A stretch of DNA of 64,000 bases from Dehalobacter sp. 12DCB1. GTDB lineage: Bacteria; Bacillota; Desulfitobacteriia; Desulfitobacteriales; Syntrophobotulaceae. How positions within the stretch are numbered: position 1 is the stretch's first letter; every line of letters begins with the position of its first letter. The stretch covers positions 186,001 through 250,000 of the forward strand of contig NZ_POSF01000002.1 in assembly GCF_004343605.1 (NCBI RefSeq), given 5' to 3'. Both the position numbers and the translations under genes were made by a program. This document shows positions 17,806-28,119 of the stretch, piece after piece. A model generated the notes under the pieces. That model saw only the letters and a list, made by a program, of their open reading frames with translations, made no database searches and was not told the DNA's origin.

Positions 17806-19857
17806 ATGGAATTTCAACTGCGGGCTCCTTATAGTCTTTCCGGAGATCAGCCCCAGGCAGTGGACAAGCTTGCTGAAGGCGTCCTTGCCGGCAAAAAACA
17901 CCAGACGCTGCTGGGGGTTACCGGATCAGGCAAAACATTTACGATGGCCAGCATTATCGAACGCGTTCAAAAGCCCACCCTGGTTCTGGCACATAACAAG
18001 ACGCTGGCCGGACAGCTGTACTGCGAGTTTAAGGAATTTTTCCCAGAGAATGCGGTTGAATATTTTGTCAGTTACTATGATTATTATCAGCCGGAAGCTT
18101 ATGTTCCATCCAATGACCTCTATATTGAAAAAGACGCTTCTATTAATGAGGAAATAGAAAAGCTGCGGCATTCGGCCACAGCAGCTTTGTTTGAAAGAAG
18201 AGATGTCATCGTTGTTGCCAGTGTTTCCTGCATCTATGGTATGGGATCCCCGGACGAGTACCGGGATATGGTTCTGTCTTTGCGGCAGGGCCAGGAAATA
18301 GAGCGCAATCAGATGCTGCGCAAGCTGGTTGAAATCCAGTACGATCGGAATGATACTGCCTTTTATCGCGGAACTTTCCGGGTAAGAGGGGATGTCGTCG
18401 AGGTATGTCCTGCTTCTACGGATGAAAAAGCAGTCCGGATCGAAATGTTCGGCGATGAAATTGAGCATCTTTACGAGGTGAATCTTCTGACCGGTGAAAT
18501 CCTGGGAGAAAGAAAACATATCTCTATTTTTCCGAACTCCCACTATGTTACCGAACGTGATAAATTAATGCTTGCAGCTGAAAATATTGAGCAGGAGCTT
18601 GAAGAGCGTCTGGCATATTTCCGCTCCCGGGAAAAGCTGCTGGAGGCTCAGCGCATTGAACAGAGAACTCGCTACGATATTGAAATGCTCCGAGAGATGG
18701 GATATTGCAACGGTATTGAAAATTATTCCCGGCATCTTACGTTTCGGAAACCAGGGGAAACACCCTATACCCTGCTGCATTTTTTTTCGAATGATTTTTT
18801 AATGTTCATTGATGAATCGCATCAGACGCTGCCTCAGGTCAGAGGTATGTACGAAGGGGACCGCTCGCGGAAAAGTACACTGGTGGAACATGGTTTCCGT
18901 CTGCCTTCAGCCATAGATAACCGGCCGCTGCGTTTTCCTGAATTCGAAATGGTTGTACCTCAAAGGGTCTACGTCAGTGCGACCCCCGGACCATACGAGA
19001 TGGAGCACTGCCGCGAGGTTGTCGAGCAGATTATCCGGCCTACAGGCCTGATTGATCCCGAAATCATTGTGAAGCCCACTCAGGGGCAGATTGATGACCT
19101 GATCGGCGAGATCCGTCAGCGGATTGTCAGGGACGAAAGAATCCTCGTGACAACGCTGACTAAGAGAATGGCCGAAGACCTGACCGACTATCTGAAACAG
19201 TTGAATATTAATGTCAGATATCTTCATTCTGATATCCAAACCCTTGAGAGGCTTGAAATCCTAAGAGAACTCCGTCTCGGAGAAATCGATGTGATTATCG
19301 GAATTAATCTTTTAAGGGAAGGACTTGATCTGCCTGAGGTATCCCTTGTGGCGATTCTTGATGCTGATAAGGAAGGGTTCTTAAGATCGGAAAGGTCTTT
19401 GATCCAGACTGTCGGCCGGGCGGCACGTAATGTCAACGGAAAAGTCATCATGTATGCGGACAATATGACGGAATCCATGAAAGCCGCGATTGGTGAGACC
19501 AACCGTCGCCGGGCGATCCAGGAAGAATATAACAGAACACATGGAATTATCCCACAGACCATTCACAAGCAGATTTATGAAGTGCCTGAAGCGACGAAAG
19601 TTGCGGAGAAAAAGACGGCCTATGGGGAAAAAGGCGTCAAGTTAACACCTGAGGAACAGGAGAAAACTATTCAGGTCCTGGAAGAAGAGATGCTTAAGGC
19701 TGCCAGAGAACTGGATTTTGAACGCGCAGCTGATTTGAGGGATGCGATTATTGAACTGAAAGGAGAGTATGCTGGTATGACAAGGAGCAGTCACTCTAAA
19801 TCCGGCAAAAACTATCCTTCCGAGAAACAGAACAGATCACGTAAAAAAAGAGGGTAA
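17806..19857 (+). CDS. uvrB: Excinuclease ABC subunit B
   Basis: A 683-residue UvrB, the damage-verifying helicase-like subunit of nucleotide excision repair. Seen: Walker [13 protein letters not shown] near residue 40, the beta-hairpin [12 protein letters not shown] near 93-104 that inserts between strands, DESH near 338, motif [11 protein letters not shown] near 540, and a C-terminal UVR domain ([22 protein letters not shown]) that contacts UvrC and UvrA. The open frame begins at TTG 17788, but GGAGGG at 17793-17798 selects the ATG at 17806. uvrA follows on the same strand after 182 bp. Confidence 0.97.
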   Translation: MEFQLRAPYSLSGDQPQAVDKLAEGVLAGKKHQTLLGVTGSGKTFTMASIIERVQKPTLVLAHNKTLAGQLYCEFKEFFPENAVEYFVSYYDYYQPEAYVPSNDLYIEKDASINEEIEKLRHSATAALFERRDVIVVASVSCIYGMGSPDEYRDMVLSLRQGQEIERNQMLRKLVEIQYDRNDTAFYRGTFRVRGDVVEVCPASTDEKAVRIEMFGDEIEHLYEVNLLTGEILGERKHISIFPNSHYVTERDKLMLAAENIEQELEERLAYFRSREKLLEAQRIEQRTRYDIEMLREMGYCNGIENYSRHLTFRKPGETPYTLLHFFSNDFLMFIDESHQTLPQVRGMYEGDRSRKSTLVEHGFRLPSAIDNRPLRFPEFEMVVPQRVYVSATPGPYEMEHCREVVEQIIRPTGLIDPEIIVKPTQGQIDDLIGEIRQRIVRDERILVTTLTKRMAEDLTDYLKQLNINVRYLHSDIQTLERLEILRELRLGEIDVIIGINLLREGLDLPEVSLVAILDADKEGFLRSERSLIQTVGRAARNVNGKVIMYADNMTESMKAAIGETNRRRAIQEEYNRTHGIIPQTIHKQIYEVPEATKVAEKKTAYGEKGVKLTPEEQEKTIQVLEEEMLKAARELDFERAADLRDAIIELKGEYAGMTRSSHSKSGKNYPSEKQNRSRKKRG

Positions 19858-19864
19858 ATGAATG

Positions 19865-19878
19865 CGAACAAATGTTCC
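19865..19878. promoter_or_regulatory. SOS (LexA/DinR) box upstream of uvrA
   Basis: CGAACAAATGTTCC matches the Gram-positive LexA box CGAACRNRYGTTYC at all positions. It lies just after the uvrB stop and 162 bp before the uvrA ATG. It implies damage-inducible expression of uvrA apart from uvrB. In Bacillus the box usually precedes uvrB instead. Confidence 0.75.
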
Positions 19879-20039
19879 CTTTTTCTGTTTTTTGGTGTAA
19901 GATAAGATCGTGGCTATTAGTAAAGAATCATGTTGAAAAAGAAGAGAATTGAGCATTAGAATTCAAGTAGAAGAGTTAAGCAACAGAATCAAGTAAAAAC
20001 ATTGCCATATTATCTTTAGAAGCTATATGGAGGAAATGT

Positions 20040-22862
20040 ATGACCCAGGATTATATCAAGGTTAGGGGCGCCCGTGTTCATAACCTCAAAAACGTTGATG
20101 TCGATATTCCGCGGGACAAGCTCGTCGTGATTACCGGCCTGTCCGGCTCAGGAAAATCATCTCTGGCTTTTGACACCATTTACGCTGAAGGGCAAAGACG
20201 TTATGTTGAATCTCTTTCAGCTTATGCCCGCCAGTTTCTGGGGCAGATGGACAAACCGGATGTCGATTATATTGAAGGGCTATCACCCGCAATCTCCATT
20301 GATCAGAAGACGACCAGCCGCAATCCGCGATCAACCGTAGGAACGGTAACGGAAATCTATGATTATCTCAGACTGCTTTATGCGAGGGTCGGTCATCCGC
20401 ATTGTCCGAACTGCGGTAAAGAGATCAGCCAACAGACCGTCCAGCAGATGGTAGATCAATTACTGAGCTATCCGGAGAAAACCCGTCTGCAGATTCTAGC
20501 ACCGGTGATCAAAGGAAAAAAAGGAGAGCACGTCCGGACACTCGAACAGGTCAGAAAAAGCGGCTACGTCCGGGTGAGGGTGGACGGAGAAATCAGAGAT
20601 CTCAGTGAGGAAATACTTCTTGAAAAAAACAAAAAGCACTCCATTGATGTGGTTGTCGATAGAATCTCCCTGAAGCCCGACAGCACCGCCCGGCTTGCCG
20701 ACTCAATCGAGACTGCGCTGAAGCTCGCCGAAGGCACGGTTCTGGTTGACATCGCGGGTCAGGAAGAGATTCTGTTCAGCGAAAATTTTGCGTGCCCGGA
20801 CTGCGGAATCGCAATCGACGAGATTGCTCCAAGACTGTTTTCTTTCAACAGCCCATTCGGGGCCTGTCCGTCGTGTACCGGACTCGGGGCGAATCTGGAA
20901 GCAGATATTGATCTGATTATCTCCGACCGCAGCAAGTCGATCAATGAAGGTGCAATCGTGCCGTGGGCGAAATCGAGTTCGAGCTATTATCCTGCCCTGC
21001 TGCAGGGGCTAGCCGAAAAATTCGAGTTCAGTCTGGATTGCCCGGTGAAAGATCTGACACCGGAGCAGTGGCAGGCCCTGGTCTATGGCTCTGATTCACC
21101 GATAAAATTCAGTTACTACAATGTCTTTGATGAATTAAAATATTGGAAAGCGCCTTTTGAAGGACTGGTTCCGTATTTTAACCGCCGATATAAGGAATCG
21201 ACCTCGGACTATGTCCGGAATGAAATAGAAGGTCTGATGACAGAACGGCCTTGCCCGGCTTGTCAGGGCAAGAGGCTGAAACCGGAAGCGCTGGCTGTAA
21301 AGATTAATCGTTTATCCATCTATGAGCTGACCCGGCTTACCGTGATGGAGTCCCTGGACTTTTTTAAAAAGATTGTTCTAAGTGAAAAGGAACAGATGAT
21401 TGCGCGCCAGGTTTTAAAAGAGATCAGGGAAAGGCTTGGTTTTCTGGTTAATGTCGGGCTGGACTACCTGACGCTGGATCGTGCCGCCGGGACTCTTTCA
21501 GGCGGGGAAGCCCAGAGGATCCGTCTGGCCACGCAGATTGGATCGAGTCTCACCGGCGTGCTGTATGTGTTGGATGAGCCAAGCATCGGTCTGCACCAGC
21601 GCGATAACGCTAAACTGCTGGATACGTTGAAAAAACTGCGGGACTTGGGGAACACGCTTTTGGTCGTGGAACATGATGAGGATACGCTCTTGGAGGCCGA
21701 CCATATCATTGATATCGGCCCTGGTGCCGGAGCTCATGGCGGGCATATTGTGGCGCAGGGAGATCTGGAAGCGATTAAGGCGTGTGAAGCTTCGATTACC
21801 GGGCAGTATCAGACCGGTCGTAAAAAGATTGAAGTCCCGGCTGAACGGCGCCGGCCGAACGGAAAATGGCTTGAAGTAGTTGGTGCAGCCCAGAACAACC
21901 TGAAACAGCTTCATGCCAAATTTCCATTGGGTGTGATGACTTGTGTAACAGGCGTGTCCGGATCGGGCAAAAGCACGCTGGTCAACGAAATATTATTCAA
22001 AGGGCTTCAGATGGAACTCAAAATTAGCAGCAAAGTCCGTCCCGGGGTTTACCAGGAGCTCAAAGGGCTGGAGTATGTCGACAAGGTTATTGACATTGAC
22101 CAGTCTCCGATCGGGCGTACACCGCGATCCAATCCGGCCACGTACACCGGACTATTTGATTTTATCCGGGACCTCTTTTCCCAGACGCCGGAAGCGAAAA
22201 TCAGAGGCTATAAACAAGGCCGGTTCAGCTTCAATGTCAAAGGCGGACGCTGTGAGGCGTGCCGGGGAGACGGAATCATAAAAATTGAAATGCATTTTCT
22301 TCCGGATGTCTATGTCCCGTGTGAGGTATGCCGCGGGCAACGTTACAACCGGGAGACCCTGGAGGTAAGCTTTAAAGGGAAAAATATTGCGGAGATCCTC
22401 GACATGACGGTTGCTGAAGCGGTCGAATTTTTCGGGGCTGTACCTCGGATTGCTCGGAAGCTGCAGACGCTGCAGGATGTTGGCTTAGGCTACATCAAGC
22501 TTGGGCAACCGGCTACGACCCTTTCCGGGGGAGAGGCCCAGCGTGTTAAGTTGGCTACGGAGCTCAGCCGCCGCAGTACGGGGAAAACGCTGTATATTCT
22601 GGATGAACCGACGACCGGCCTGCACGTCGCCGATGTGGATAAGCTATTGAAGGTTCTGCAGCGCCTCGTTGAGGCGGGCGATTCCGTTTTGATCATTGAG
22701 CATAATCTGGACGTGATTAAAACCGCCGATTATATCATCGACCTCGGTCCCGAAGGCGGCAGCCGGGGAGGCGAGATTGTGGCAGTCGGTACGCCAGAGG
22801 AAATTGCCGCGGTTCCGGCCTCGTATACAGGACAGTTTTTAGGAAAACATCTGGGAATTTAG
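20040..22862 (+). CDS. uvrA: Excinuclease ABC subunit A
   Basis: A 940-residue UvrA, the damage sensor of nucleotide excision repair and a twin ABC ATPase. The first Walker A is [12 protein letters not shown] near residue 33, the second [12 protein letters not shown] near 640. Signatures are [12 protein letters not shown] near 487 and [12 protein letters not shown] near 828. Zinc modules are visible as CPNCGKE / CPDCG (N-terminal) and [18 protein letters not shown] (about 738-770). Length is standard. GGAGG precedes the ATG, the SOS box lies upstream, and a strong terminator follows, so it is a monocistronic damage-inducible gene. Confidence 0.97.
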   Translation: MTQDYIKVRGARVHNLKNVDVDIPRDKLVVITGLSGSGKSSLAFDTIYAEGQRRYVESLSAYARQFLGQMDKPDVDYIEGLSPAISIDQKTTSRNPRSTVGTVTEIYDYLRLLYARVGHPHCPNCGKEISQQTVQQMVDQLLSYPEKTRLQILAPVIKGKKGEHVRTLEQVRKSGYVRVRVDGEIRDLSEEILLEKNKKHSIDVVVDRISLKPDSTARLADSIETALKLAEGTVLVDIAGQEEILFSENFACPDCGIAIDEIAPRLFSFNSPFGACPSCTGLGANLEADIDLIISDRSKSINEGAIVPWAKSSSSYYPALLQGLAEKFEFSLDCPVKDLTPEQWQALVYGSDSPIKFSYYNVFDELKYWKAPFEGLVPYFNRRYKESTSDYVRNEIEGLMTERPCPACQGKRLKPEALAVKINRLSIYELTRLTVMESLDFFKKIVLSEKEQMIARQVLKEIRERLGFLVNVGLDYLTLDRAAGTLSGGEAQRIRLATQIGSSLTGVLYVLDEPSIGLHQRDNAKLLDTLKKLRDLGNTLLVVEHDEDTLLEADHIIDIGPGAGAHGGHIVAQGDLEAIKACEASITGQYQTGRKKIEVPAERRRPNGKWLEVVGAAQNNLKQLHAKFPLGVMTCVTGVSGSGKSTLVNEILFKGLQMELKISSKVRPGVYQELKGLEYVDKVIDIDQSPIGRTPRSNPATYTGLFDFIRDLFSQTPEAKIRGYKQGRFSFNVKGGRCEACRGDGIIKIEMHFLPDVYVPCEVCRGQRYNRETLEVSFKGKNIAEILDMTVAEAVEFFGAVPRIARKLQTLQDVGLGYIKLGQPATTLSGGEAQRVKLATELSRRSTGKTLYILDEPTTGLHVADVDKLLKVLQRLVEAGDSVLIIEHNLDVIKTADYIIDLGPEGGSRGGEIVAVGTPEEIAAVPASYTGQFLGKHLGI

Positions 22863-22891
22863 GACAATGGGTTAAATTCATTGATTTTTAC

Positions 22892-22926
22892 AAGCTGGTG
22901 TCGTTTTATACGATGTCAGCTTTTTT
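22892..22926 (+). terminator. Terminator after uvrA
   Basis: AAGCTGGTGTCGT (22892-22904) pairs fully, with three G-U pairs, with ACGATGTCAGCTT (22910-22922), and is followed by TTTT. Confidence 0.8.
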
Positions 22927-23070
22927 GATTTTTCGACATTGTCATTAATTGGTGTACTCCCCTTGTGGAAAAGTGTCGGCAAGGGGTAGACAATTGAAGG
23001 CGAATAGTATATATTATATGGTAAATGATTTTAAGGAATTGTTCTTATATTTTTTGGAGGGAAAGAGAAA

Positions 23071-23913
23071 ATGCGGTCGAAAGTCAACATCAATGCGTTA
23101 CAGAACAAAGTGAATTTAAGTGAAAAAATTACCATGCTTACGTGCTATGACTATCCAATGGCGCTTCTCGAAGAGAAGGCTGGTATCGATATTATACTTG
23201 TCGGAGATTCTATGGCGATGACCGTTCTAGGAGAAGAAACGACCCTGGGCATGGACCTGGATACGATGGTCACACATGCCAAGGCAGTCCGTAAAGGTGC
23301 ACCCACGGCATACTTAGTCGGCGATATGCCTTACATGACCTATCAGATCAGCAAAAAAGAAGCTATTCGCAATGCAAGCCGTTTTATGGCAGAGGCTGGC
23401 TGCGATGCGGTCAAGCTGGAGGGCGGATCCAATATGGCGGATACTGTCGAAGCTATGGTCAAAGCGACCATTCCTGTGATGGGACATCTCGGCTTAACCC
23501 CGCAATCGATGGCTCAGTTAGGCGGATTCAAATCCCAGGGCCGTGATTGTGCAGGTGCCTTAAAGATTATTGAAGATGCTCGGATTCTTGAGGAAGCTGG
23601 TATCAGTCTGCTGCTGCTGGAAGCTATACCGCCTGAAGTCGGCAAAATTGTTGCGGAAAGAGCAAATATCCCGGTTATTGGGATCGGAGCAGGTCCGTAT
23701 GTTCATGGACAGCTGATGATCGTCCACGATGCGCTGGGGTTCTTTGACGCTTTCACCCCCAAATTTGTCAAGAAGTATGTAAACCTGAATTCCATCATTT
23801 TGGATGCTTTGGAAAGCTACAAGAATGATGTAGTTGGGGAACAGTATCCAGAAGACGGTCATAATTATAACTTTATGAACGGAGAGCTGGATAAGCTTTT
23901 GAAGCAAATGTAA
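23071..23913 (+). CDS. panB: 3-methyl-2-oxobutanoate hydroxymethyltransferase
   Basis: A 280-residue ketopantoate hydroxymethyltransferase, the first committed step of pantothenate and coenzyme A synthesis: it adds a hydroxymethyl group from methylene-THF to 2-oxoisovalerate. Family motifs: MLTCYDYPMALLEEKAGIDIILVGDS (about 23-48, metal-binding Asp), VKLEGG (about 114) and VIGIGAGP with GQ (about 207-218). It is a TIM barrel of normal length. The usual partners panC and panD are not adjacent, so the pathway is scattered. GGAGGG precedes the ATG and a terminator follows. Confidence 0.95.
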   Translation: MRSKVNINALQNKVNLSEKITMLTCYDYPMALLEEKAGIDIILVGDSMAMTVLGEETTLGMDLDTMVTHAKAVRKGAPTAYLVGDMPYMTYQISKKEAIRNASRFMAEAGCDAVKLEGGSNMADTVEAMVKATIPVMGHLGLTPQSMAQLGGFKSQGRDCAGALKIIEDARILEEAGISLLLLEAIPPEVGKIVAERANIPVIGIGAGPYVHGQLMIVHDALGFFDAFTPKFVKKYVNLNSIILDALESYKNDVVGEQYPEDGHNYNFMNGELDKLLKQM

Positions 23914-23932
23914 GAACATGTCTTTACAAATT

Positions 23933-23974
23933 AAAAACTGCTTTCTGAACGTTGGTGAAGGAAAGCAGTTTTTT
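23933..23974. terminator. Bidirectional terminator between panB and the ABC permeases
   Basis: AAAAACTGCTTTC (23933-23945) pairs perfectly with GAAAGCAGTTTTT (23961-23973). T-runs on both strands serve panB on the plus strand and the ABC exporter operon arriving on the minus strand. Confidence 0.85.
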
Positions 23975-24038
23975 AGTATGGAAGTATTCAAGTTAGCTTA
24001 AGGTAAAACCAAACTTTTGGTAGCACATGACAAAAAGG

Positions 24039-25184
24039 TTACACGAATTTTTGGACATTGCTTTCCCGGGCAAACCGGTAGACGGCAATCAGAAAGAAAG
24101 CCGCAGTGAAAGCAATCAAGATGGCAATATTCATTAGGATTTCCGTCATATTTCCACCGTCTTGTATTTTTTGGATCGCATCCAGCGCCCACCATTGCGG
24201 CATAAAGTGGGCAATTTTTTGCATGGTTTCCGGCATCAGGCTCACCGGCCAGAAACATCCTCCCAGCATGCAGGTTGGCGTCATGATTAGTGTAGAAAGC
24301 GTGCCTGCCATGTAGGACGAACTTGAAAACGCAGTTGTAATGAGTCCGATTCCGATAGAAACAAGGCCGAACAGCAGCAGGATCAGGAAAAGAAGAGGTG
24401 CGGGAACATAGGTCTCAATCCGGAACAGGGTTTGTAAAGCCAGGATGATGAAGAGTGTTTGAGCGGTAACGATAATTAGGCTGCTTAAAGAATTGGCGCT
24501 CAGATATTCCTTGGTTGAGACGGGACTTGCACAGATTCTGTGATAGGTACGGGATCGCTTTTCATTTAAGATAGCATGGGAAGTCAGCCCTGCACCGAGC
24601 ATCACGAACATCAGCAGGAAGCCGAGGCTTGTCAGGGTAATACCCTTGCTGACACTCTCATCCTGAAGTTCAATGGCTGATACTTGGAGCGGATTACCGC
24701 TGTATTTCTGAAACAGCTCCCAGAAGGCCTTATGGTCGCCATTGGAAGCGGCAGCCAGGTCTTTCAGATTCTGGGTTTGCAGATTGAAGGACTGCTCCAG
24801 CCAGGCGGTTATATCTTTTCCTTTTAACGAAATAATTTCAATTGCCGCCGGAGAGCCGGCAATAATGCTTTTTTCATATCCGGCAGGGATGATGACGGCT
24901 GCAGCCAGGGTCTGATCGAATAGGCGGTTTTTTATCTCTGCTTCTCGAACGGGGTTAAGCGTATAGTTTCCCGCTTTAGCAGTTTTCTGTACGAGGTAAC
25001 TTGAAAGTGCGGTTTGGTCTTGATCAATCACGCCAATTTGGACAGGTTGTGATTTGGCGCCGCTGTAGATTCCCAGGGAAAAGACAATGCCAAGTAGCGG
25101 CAGAAGCAGATAGACAATATAATTGCCTTTTTTTCTAAAGGTAACTCTTAAGGTGTTTTTGACTAAAAATAGAATGTTTCTCAT
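24039..25184 (-). CDS. ABC-2 type exporter permease (second)
   Basis: A 381-residue ABC-2 permease of the drug or bacteriocin export type. One N-terminal TM (about 19-40) is followed by a large extracellular domain (about 45-205), then five TMs, the order known for YhgE/LinA-like and DrrB-like permeases. It is the last gene of a minus-strand operon of ATPase and two permeases, abutting the previous permease without a gap. The two permeases are homologous in layout and probably form a heterodimer. The substrate is unknown; a linked two-component system suggests induction by an envelope-active compound. Confidence 0.88.
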   Translation of the reverse strand: MRNILFLVKNTLRVTFRKKGNYIVYLLLPLLGIVFSLGIYSGAKSQPVQIGVIDQDQTALSSYLVQKTAKAGNYTLNPVREAEIKNRLFDQTLAAAVIIPAGYEKSIIAGSPAAIEIISLKGKDITAWLEQSFNLQTQNLKDLAAASNGDHKAFWELFQKYSGNPLQVSAIELQDESVSKGITLTSLGFLLMFVMLGAGLTSHAILNEKRSRTYHRICASPVSTKEYLSANSLSSLIIVTAQTLFIILALQTLFRIETYVPAPLLFLILLLFGLVSIGIGLITTAFSSSSYMAGTLSTLIMTPTCMLGGCFWPVSLMPETMQKIAHFMPQWWALDAIQKIQDGGNMTEILMNIAILIAFTAAFFLIAVYRFARESNVQKFV

Positions 25185-26318
25185 TCAGACCGCCTCCTTT
25201 CTGGACAGGTATGCTGAGATCATCAGGAATGCCGCAGCAATAGCCAGGTTGATCAAAATAGCTGGAAGCATCGTTAGATAGTCCTGGTTATAGATCAATC
25301 TGAAAATGGCCTCATTCGTCCACTTCAGCGGTGACAGCGCCGTAATTGCAGCAAGTGGTCCCTGGAGTGAGGATAACGGAACATATCCTCCGCCAAAAAA
25401 AGCGATGATTGGAATTAGAATATTTAAACACGCAGCTCCAGTGCCGTCATTACGAATCAGGTAAGCAATCCCTGTCCCCAGACTGACGGCGAGGACAGCT
25501 TCGGAGAGAATGACCAACGCGACCGATAGCAGGTTTGTTCCCCAGTATACCTTAAAAACTACCGAACTGAACAATAGTACGACCGCTGTCTGAATGAGGG
25601 TTACAAGAAGCCCGCCAAGCGTTTTGCCTGCAAGTAATTCGATTTTGGTAACAGGACTGCAGAGTATCCGGTTGCCAGTTTTTAAATTTTGTTCATTTTT
25701 GACGGACCAGAATCCGGTCAGCGAAGCGTACAGTAAAAAGAGTGTCAGCATGGTTACGGCGTAGTAATCCAGGGAACTAGGTTCTCTTTTTTTGTCCAGA
25801 GACTCGGATTGGATGTAATCTTCTGCCGGACTAGCCATAATGCCTGCCAAAGCAGAAGGGTTTGTTTGGGCAATCAGCTTAAGGGCATCATATCTGGCTG
25901 CAAAAATTTCAAGGGAAGATTCTACGAGATTAGCTTCGAAACTAAAGCGCGCATTTTTATAGACACGAATTTCCTGAGGATCATCGGTCAACAGAACGAA
26001 ACAGGAATACTGGGCATTTTTTATACTGTTTAGACCTTCCTCTATATTTGTTGTTTCGGTAAAGGTGATTTCCATCTGTTCTTGCAATGAATTTCGAAAA
26101 GACTGAAAACCGTCGGCAAGTTCCGAATCTTTTTGGACAGCATACAGAACGTGAATATTATTTAATTTGATATCGTTGGCAAAGACGCCGGAAAAGGCTG
26201 TACCCAGAATCGCAATTAAGACAATCGGGAAAAGGACCATCATGATATTCGCTTTAAAATCCCGGATATTCTGTTTAAATTCTTTGAAAATAATATAAAT
26301 CATTCTCATAGCAGTCAC
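25185..26318 (-). CDS. ABC-2 type exporter permease (first)
   Basis: A 377-residue membrane protein with the same plan as its neighbour: an N-terminal TM (about 21-43), a long extracellular loop with MEITFTETTNIEEGL and IRVYKNARFSF (about 80-130), and five or six C-terminal TMs. It abuts the ATPase gene upstream and the second permease downstream, indicating one transcript. It probably pairs with the second permease and the ATPase as an exporter. Confidence 0.88.
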   Translation of the reverse strand: MTAMRMIYIIFKEFKQNIRDFKANIMMVLFPIVLIAILGTAFSGVFANDIKLNNIHVLYAVQKDSELADGFQSFRNSLQEQMEITFTETTNIEEGLNSIKNAQYSCFVLLTDDPQEIRVYKNARFSFEANLVESSLEIFAARYDALKLIAQTNPSALAGIMASPAEDYIQSESLDKKREPSSLDYYAVTMLTLFLLYASLTGFWSVKNEQNLKTGNRILCSPVTKIELLAGKTLGGLLVTLIQTAVVLLFSSVVFKVYWGTNLLSVALVILSEAVLAVSLGTGIAYLIRNDGTGAACLNILIPIIAFFGGGYVPLSSLQGPLAAITALSPLKWTNEAIFRLIYNQDYLTMLPAILINLAIAAAFLMISAYLSRKEAV

Positions 26319-27257
26319 CTAATCCCTTAAACTACGGCCGGTCAGAGACAGAAACACGGTTTCCAGGTCGGGTGTTCGGCTCTCAACACTTTTAATGGAG
26401 AACTTATTTTCGGTAAAGTAACCAATAATTTTGTCGAGGTTATGAACCTCTTTGGCTGTACTTATTTTTATCGTGTTTTCTTCAATGTCCATTTGGAGAA
26501 CTCCGGGGATTTCTCTGATTTTGTTTTCATCGGCTTTGGAGATGGCGTCGCTAATAGTAATCCAGACGACATTGGCGTCGGTTAACAGCGCTTTCAACTC
26601 TTCTTTACTGCCCAGGGCGATCACTTTGCCGTGATCCATGATTGCGATCTTGGAACAGATTTCTTCGACCTCTTCCATGTAATGGCTGGTATAAATCATT
26701 GTACATCCCATCTGATTCAATTTCTTAACCGATTGTAGGATATGATTACGAGATTGCGGATCAATACCTACGGTAGGCTCATCCATGATCATCAATTTCG
26801 GTTTATGGGCAATTGCACAGGCAATATTTAGCCGTCTCTTCATGCCCCCGGAAAAGCTTTTGGGATAACTTTTGGCTTTATCGCTTAATCCGGTAAATTC
26901 GAGTGCCTCCAGTGCCGCTTCATTCAACTCGGTTCCCCGCAGACCGTAGAGGCCTGCAAAAAATTTGACATTCTCCAGTGCAGTCAGGTCTTCATAGATC
27001 GCAATATCCTGTGGAACAATGCCTGTATTTTTCTTAGAAAATGTTTTATTTCTTTGCGTATCTTTGTTTAAGATAGAGATGGTCCCTTTATCAATGGACA
27101 ATAAGCCCATGATCATATTAATAGCAGTACTTTTACCTGCGCCATTCGGTCCCAAAAGCCCGAATATTTCTCCTTCTGCAATGCTGACATTCATATTATC
27201 CACAGCAATGACATCACCAAATTTTTTTGTGACATTCTCCATCACCAGAATGTTCAT
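26319..27257 (-). CDS. ABC exporter ATP-binding protein
   Basis: A 312-residue ABC ATPase with Walker A GPNGAGKST, signature FSGGMKRRLNIA, Walker B LMIMDEPTVGIDP and the H-loop YTSHYMEEVE. It has a C-terminal extension of about 90 residues, usual in drug-export ATPases (DrrA/CcmA type). The open frame runs 25 codons further upstream, but AAGGAGC followed by ATG at 27257-27255 is the better start and begins with the typical MNILVMENVTKKFG. It is the first gene of the exporter operon, downstream of the kinase-regulator pair. Confidence 0.93.
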   Translation of the reverse strand: MNILVMENVTKKFGDVIAVDNMNVSIAEGEIFGLLGPNGAGKSTAINMIMGLLSIDKGTISILNKDTQRNKTFSKKNTGIVPQDIAIYEDLTALENVKFFAGLYGLRGTELNEAALEALEFTGLSDKAKSYPKSFSGGMKRRLNIACAIAHKPKLMIMDEPTVGIDPQSRNHILQSVKKLNQMGCTMIYTSHYMEEVEEICSKIAIMDHGKVIALGSKEELKALLTDANVVWITISDAISKADENKIREIPGVLQMDIEENTIKISTAKEVHNLDKIIGYFTENKFSIKSVESRTPDLETVFLSLTGRSLRD

Positions 27258-27378
27258 ACAAAATCGCTCCTTCCATTCTCTGGTCTGTTCTTTAGTTTCA
27301 TCATATATCATAATGAAAATCGGCTGGTGCAAAGTAACATTTGCTTATTACTTATTCTTTGCCTTCTTATATCCTAAT

Positions 27379-27416
27379 AAAAAAAGGTGCCTTTCGTTAG
27401 TAGAAAAGGTCACCCA
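27379..27416 (-). terminator. Terminator of the two-component operon
   Basis: Read on the minus strand, GGTGACCTTT pairs with AAAGGCACC (one bulged A), followed by TTTTTTTATT. It separates the regulator gene from the exporter operon, which must then have its own promoter in 27258-27378. Confidence 0.75.
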
Positions 27417-27421
27417 TTCTG

Positions 27422-27437
27422 TATGACAAAAGTCATA
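27422..27437. promoter_or_regulatory. Palindrome between regulator and exporter genes
   Basis: TATGAC-aaaa-GTCATA is a perfect 6-4-6 inverted repeat just past the response-regulator stop codon. It could be a binding site for the regulator or part of the 3' UTR folding. It lies upstream of the terminator, which weakens an operator role. Confidence 0.35.
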
Positions 27438-27486
27438 TTTTTGGCCAAGGGCTTGTTATCATCCTGGAATTCTTTGTGAAGATGCT

Positions 27487-28119
27487 TTATTGCCTGACGC
27501 CCGTCAAGTAGTAGATCGCAATCTGGGTCCGGTGTTCAAGACCGGTCTTATTCAGGATGGAGGTGATATAATTCTTGACAGTGCCTTCGGAAACAAAAAG
27601 CATTCTCGCAATCTCCCGGTTAGCCAGTCCTTTGGCAATCAGTTTGATGATATCCATTTCCCTTTCGGAGAAAAGGTCTTCAGCAATCTTGACTTTAGGA
27701 CTTGTAACCAGTTCCTCCCGGATTTTTTCCATTACACTGTCCTGCATTACAATGCCGCCGTCATATACCATCTTGATAGCATCCATAATCCGGTCAGGAG
27801 AACTGTTTTTCAATAAATACCCTCTCGAACCGTTTTTTACAGCTGTCAGGATAAAGTCGTCGTCGTCAAAAGTGGTCAGGATCAGTGGCTTAACGGTCGT
27901 TTTTTCTGATATTTCCCTGGATGCCTGCAGGCCGTCCATGACCGGCATCCTGACATCCAGCAGGGCAATATCAACCTCCTGGGATTGGCAAGATTGGATG
28001 GCTTGCAGGCCATTTTCTGCACAGGCGCACACTTCAAAACGTTCATCGTTTTGGAGAATGATTTTAAGCCCTTCCCGGATCAGCATATCATCATCGGCAA
28101 TCAGTACCTTAATTGGCAT
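27487..28119 (-). CDS. NarL/LuxR-family response regulator
   Basis: A 210-residue regulator. The receiver domain (about 1-125) has IADDDMLIREG, phospho-acceptor Asp in IALLDVRMPVMDG (about residue 56) and the conserved Lys in YLLKNSSPD. The LuxR-type helix-turn-helix (about 145-205) reads LFSEREMDIIKLIAKGLANREIARMLFVS. Its start codon lies inside the end of the kinase gene (11-bp overlap), so the two are coupled. Likely target: the adjacent ABC exporter operon and its own transcript. Confidence 0.95.
   Translation of the reverse strand: MPIKVLIADDDMLIREGLKIILQNDERFEVCACAENGLQAIQSCQSQEVDIALLDVRMPVMDGLQASREISEKTTVKPLILTTFDDDDFILTAVKNGSRGYLLKNSSPDRIMDAIKMVYDGGIVMQDSVMEKIREELVTSPKVKIAEDLFSEREMDIIKLIAKGLANREIARMLFVSEGTVKNYITSILNKTGLEHRTQIAIYYLTGVRQ

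Noticed and set aside
27196-27204. Perfect single DnaA box TTATCCACA
   Set aside because: A lone 9-mer inside the ABC ATPase coding sequence, expected by chance.
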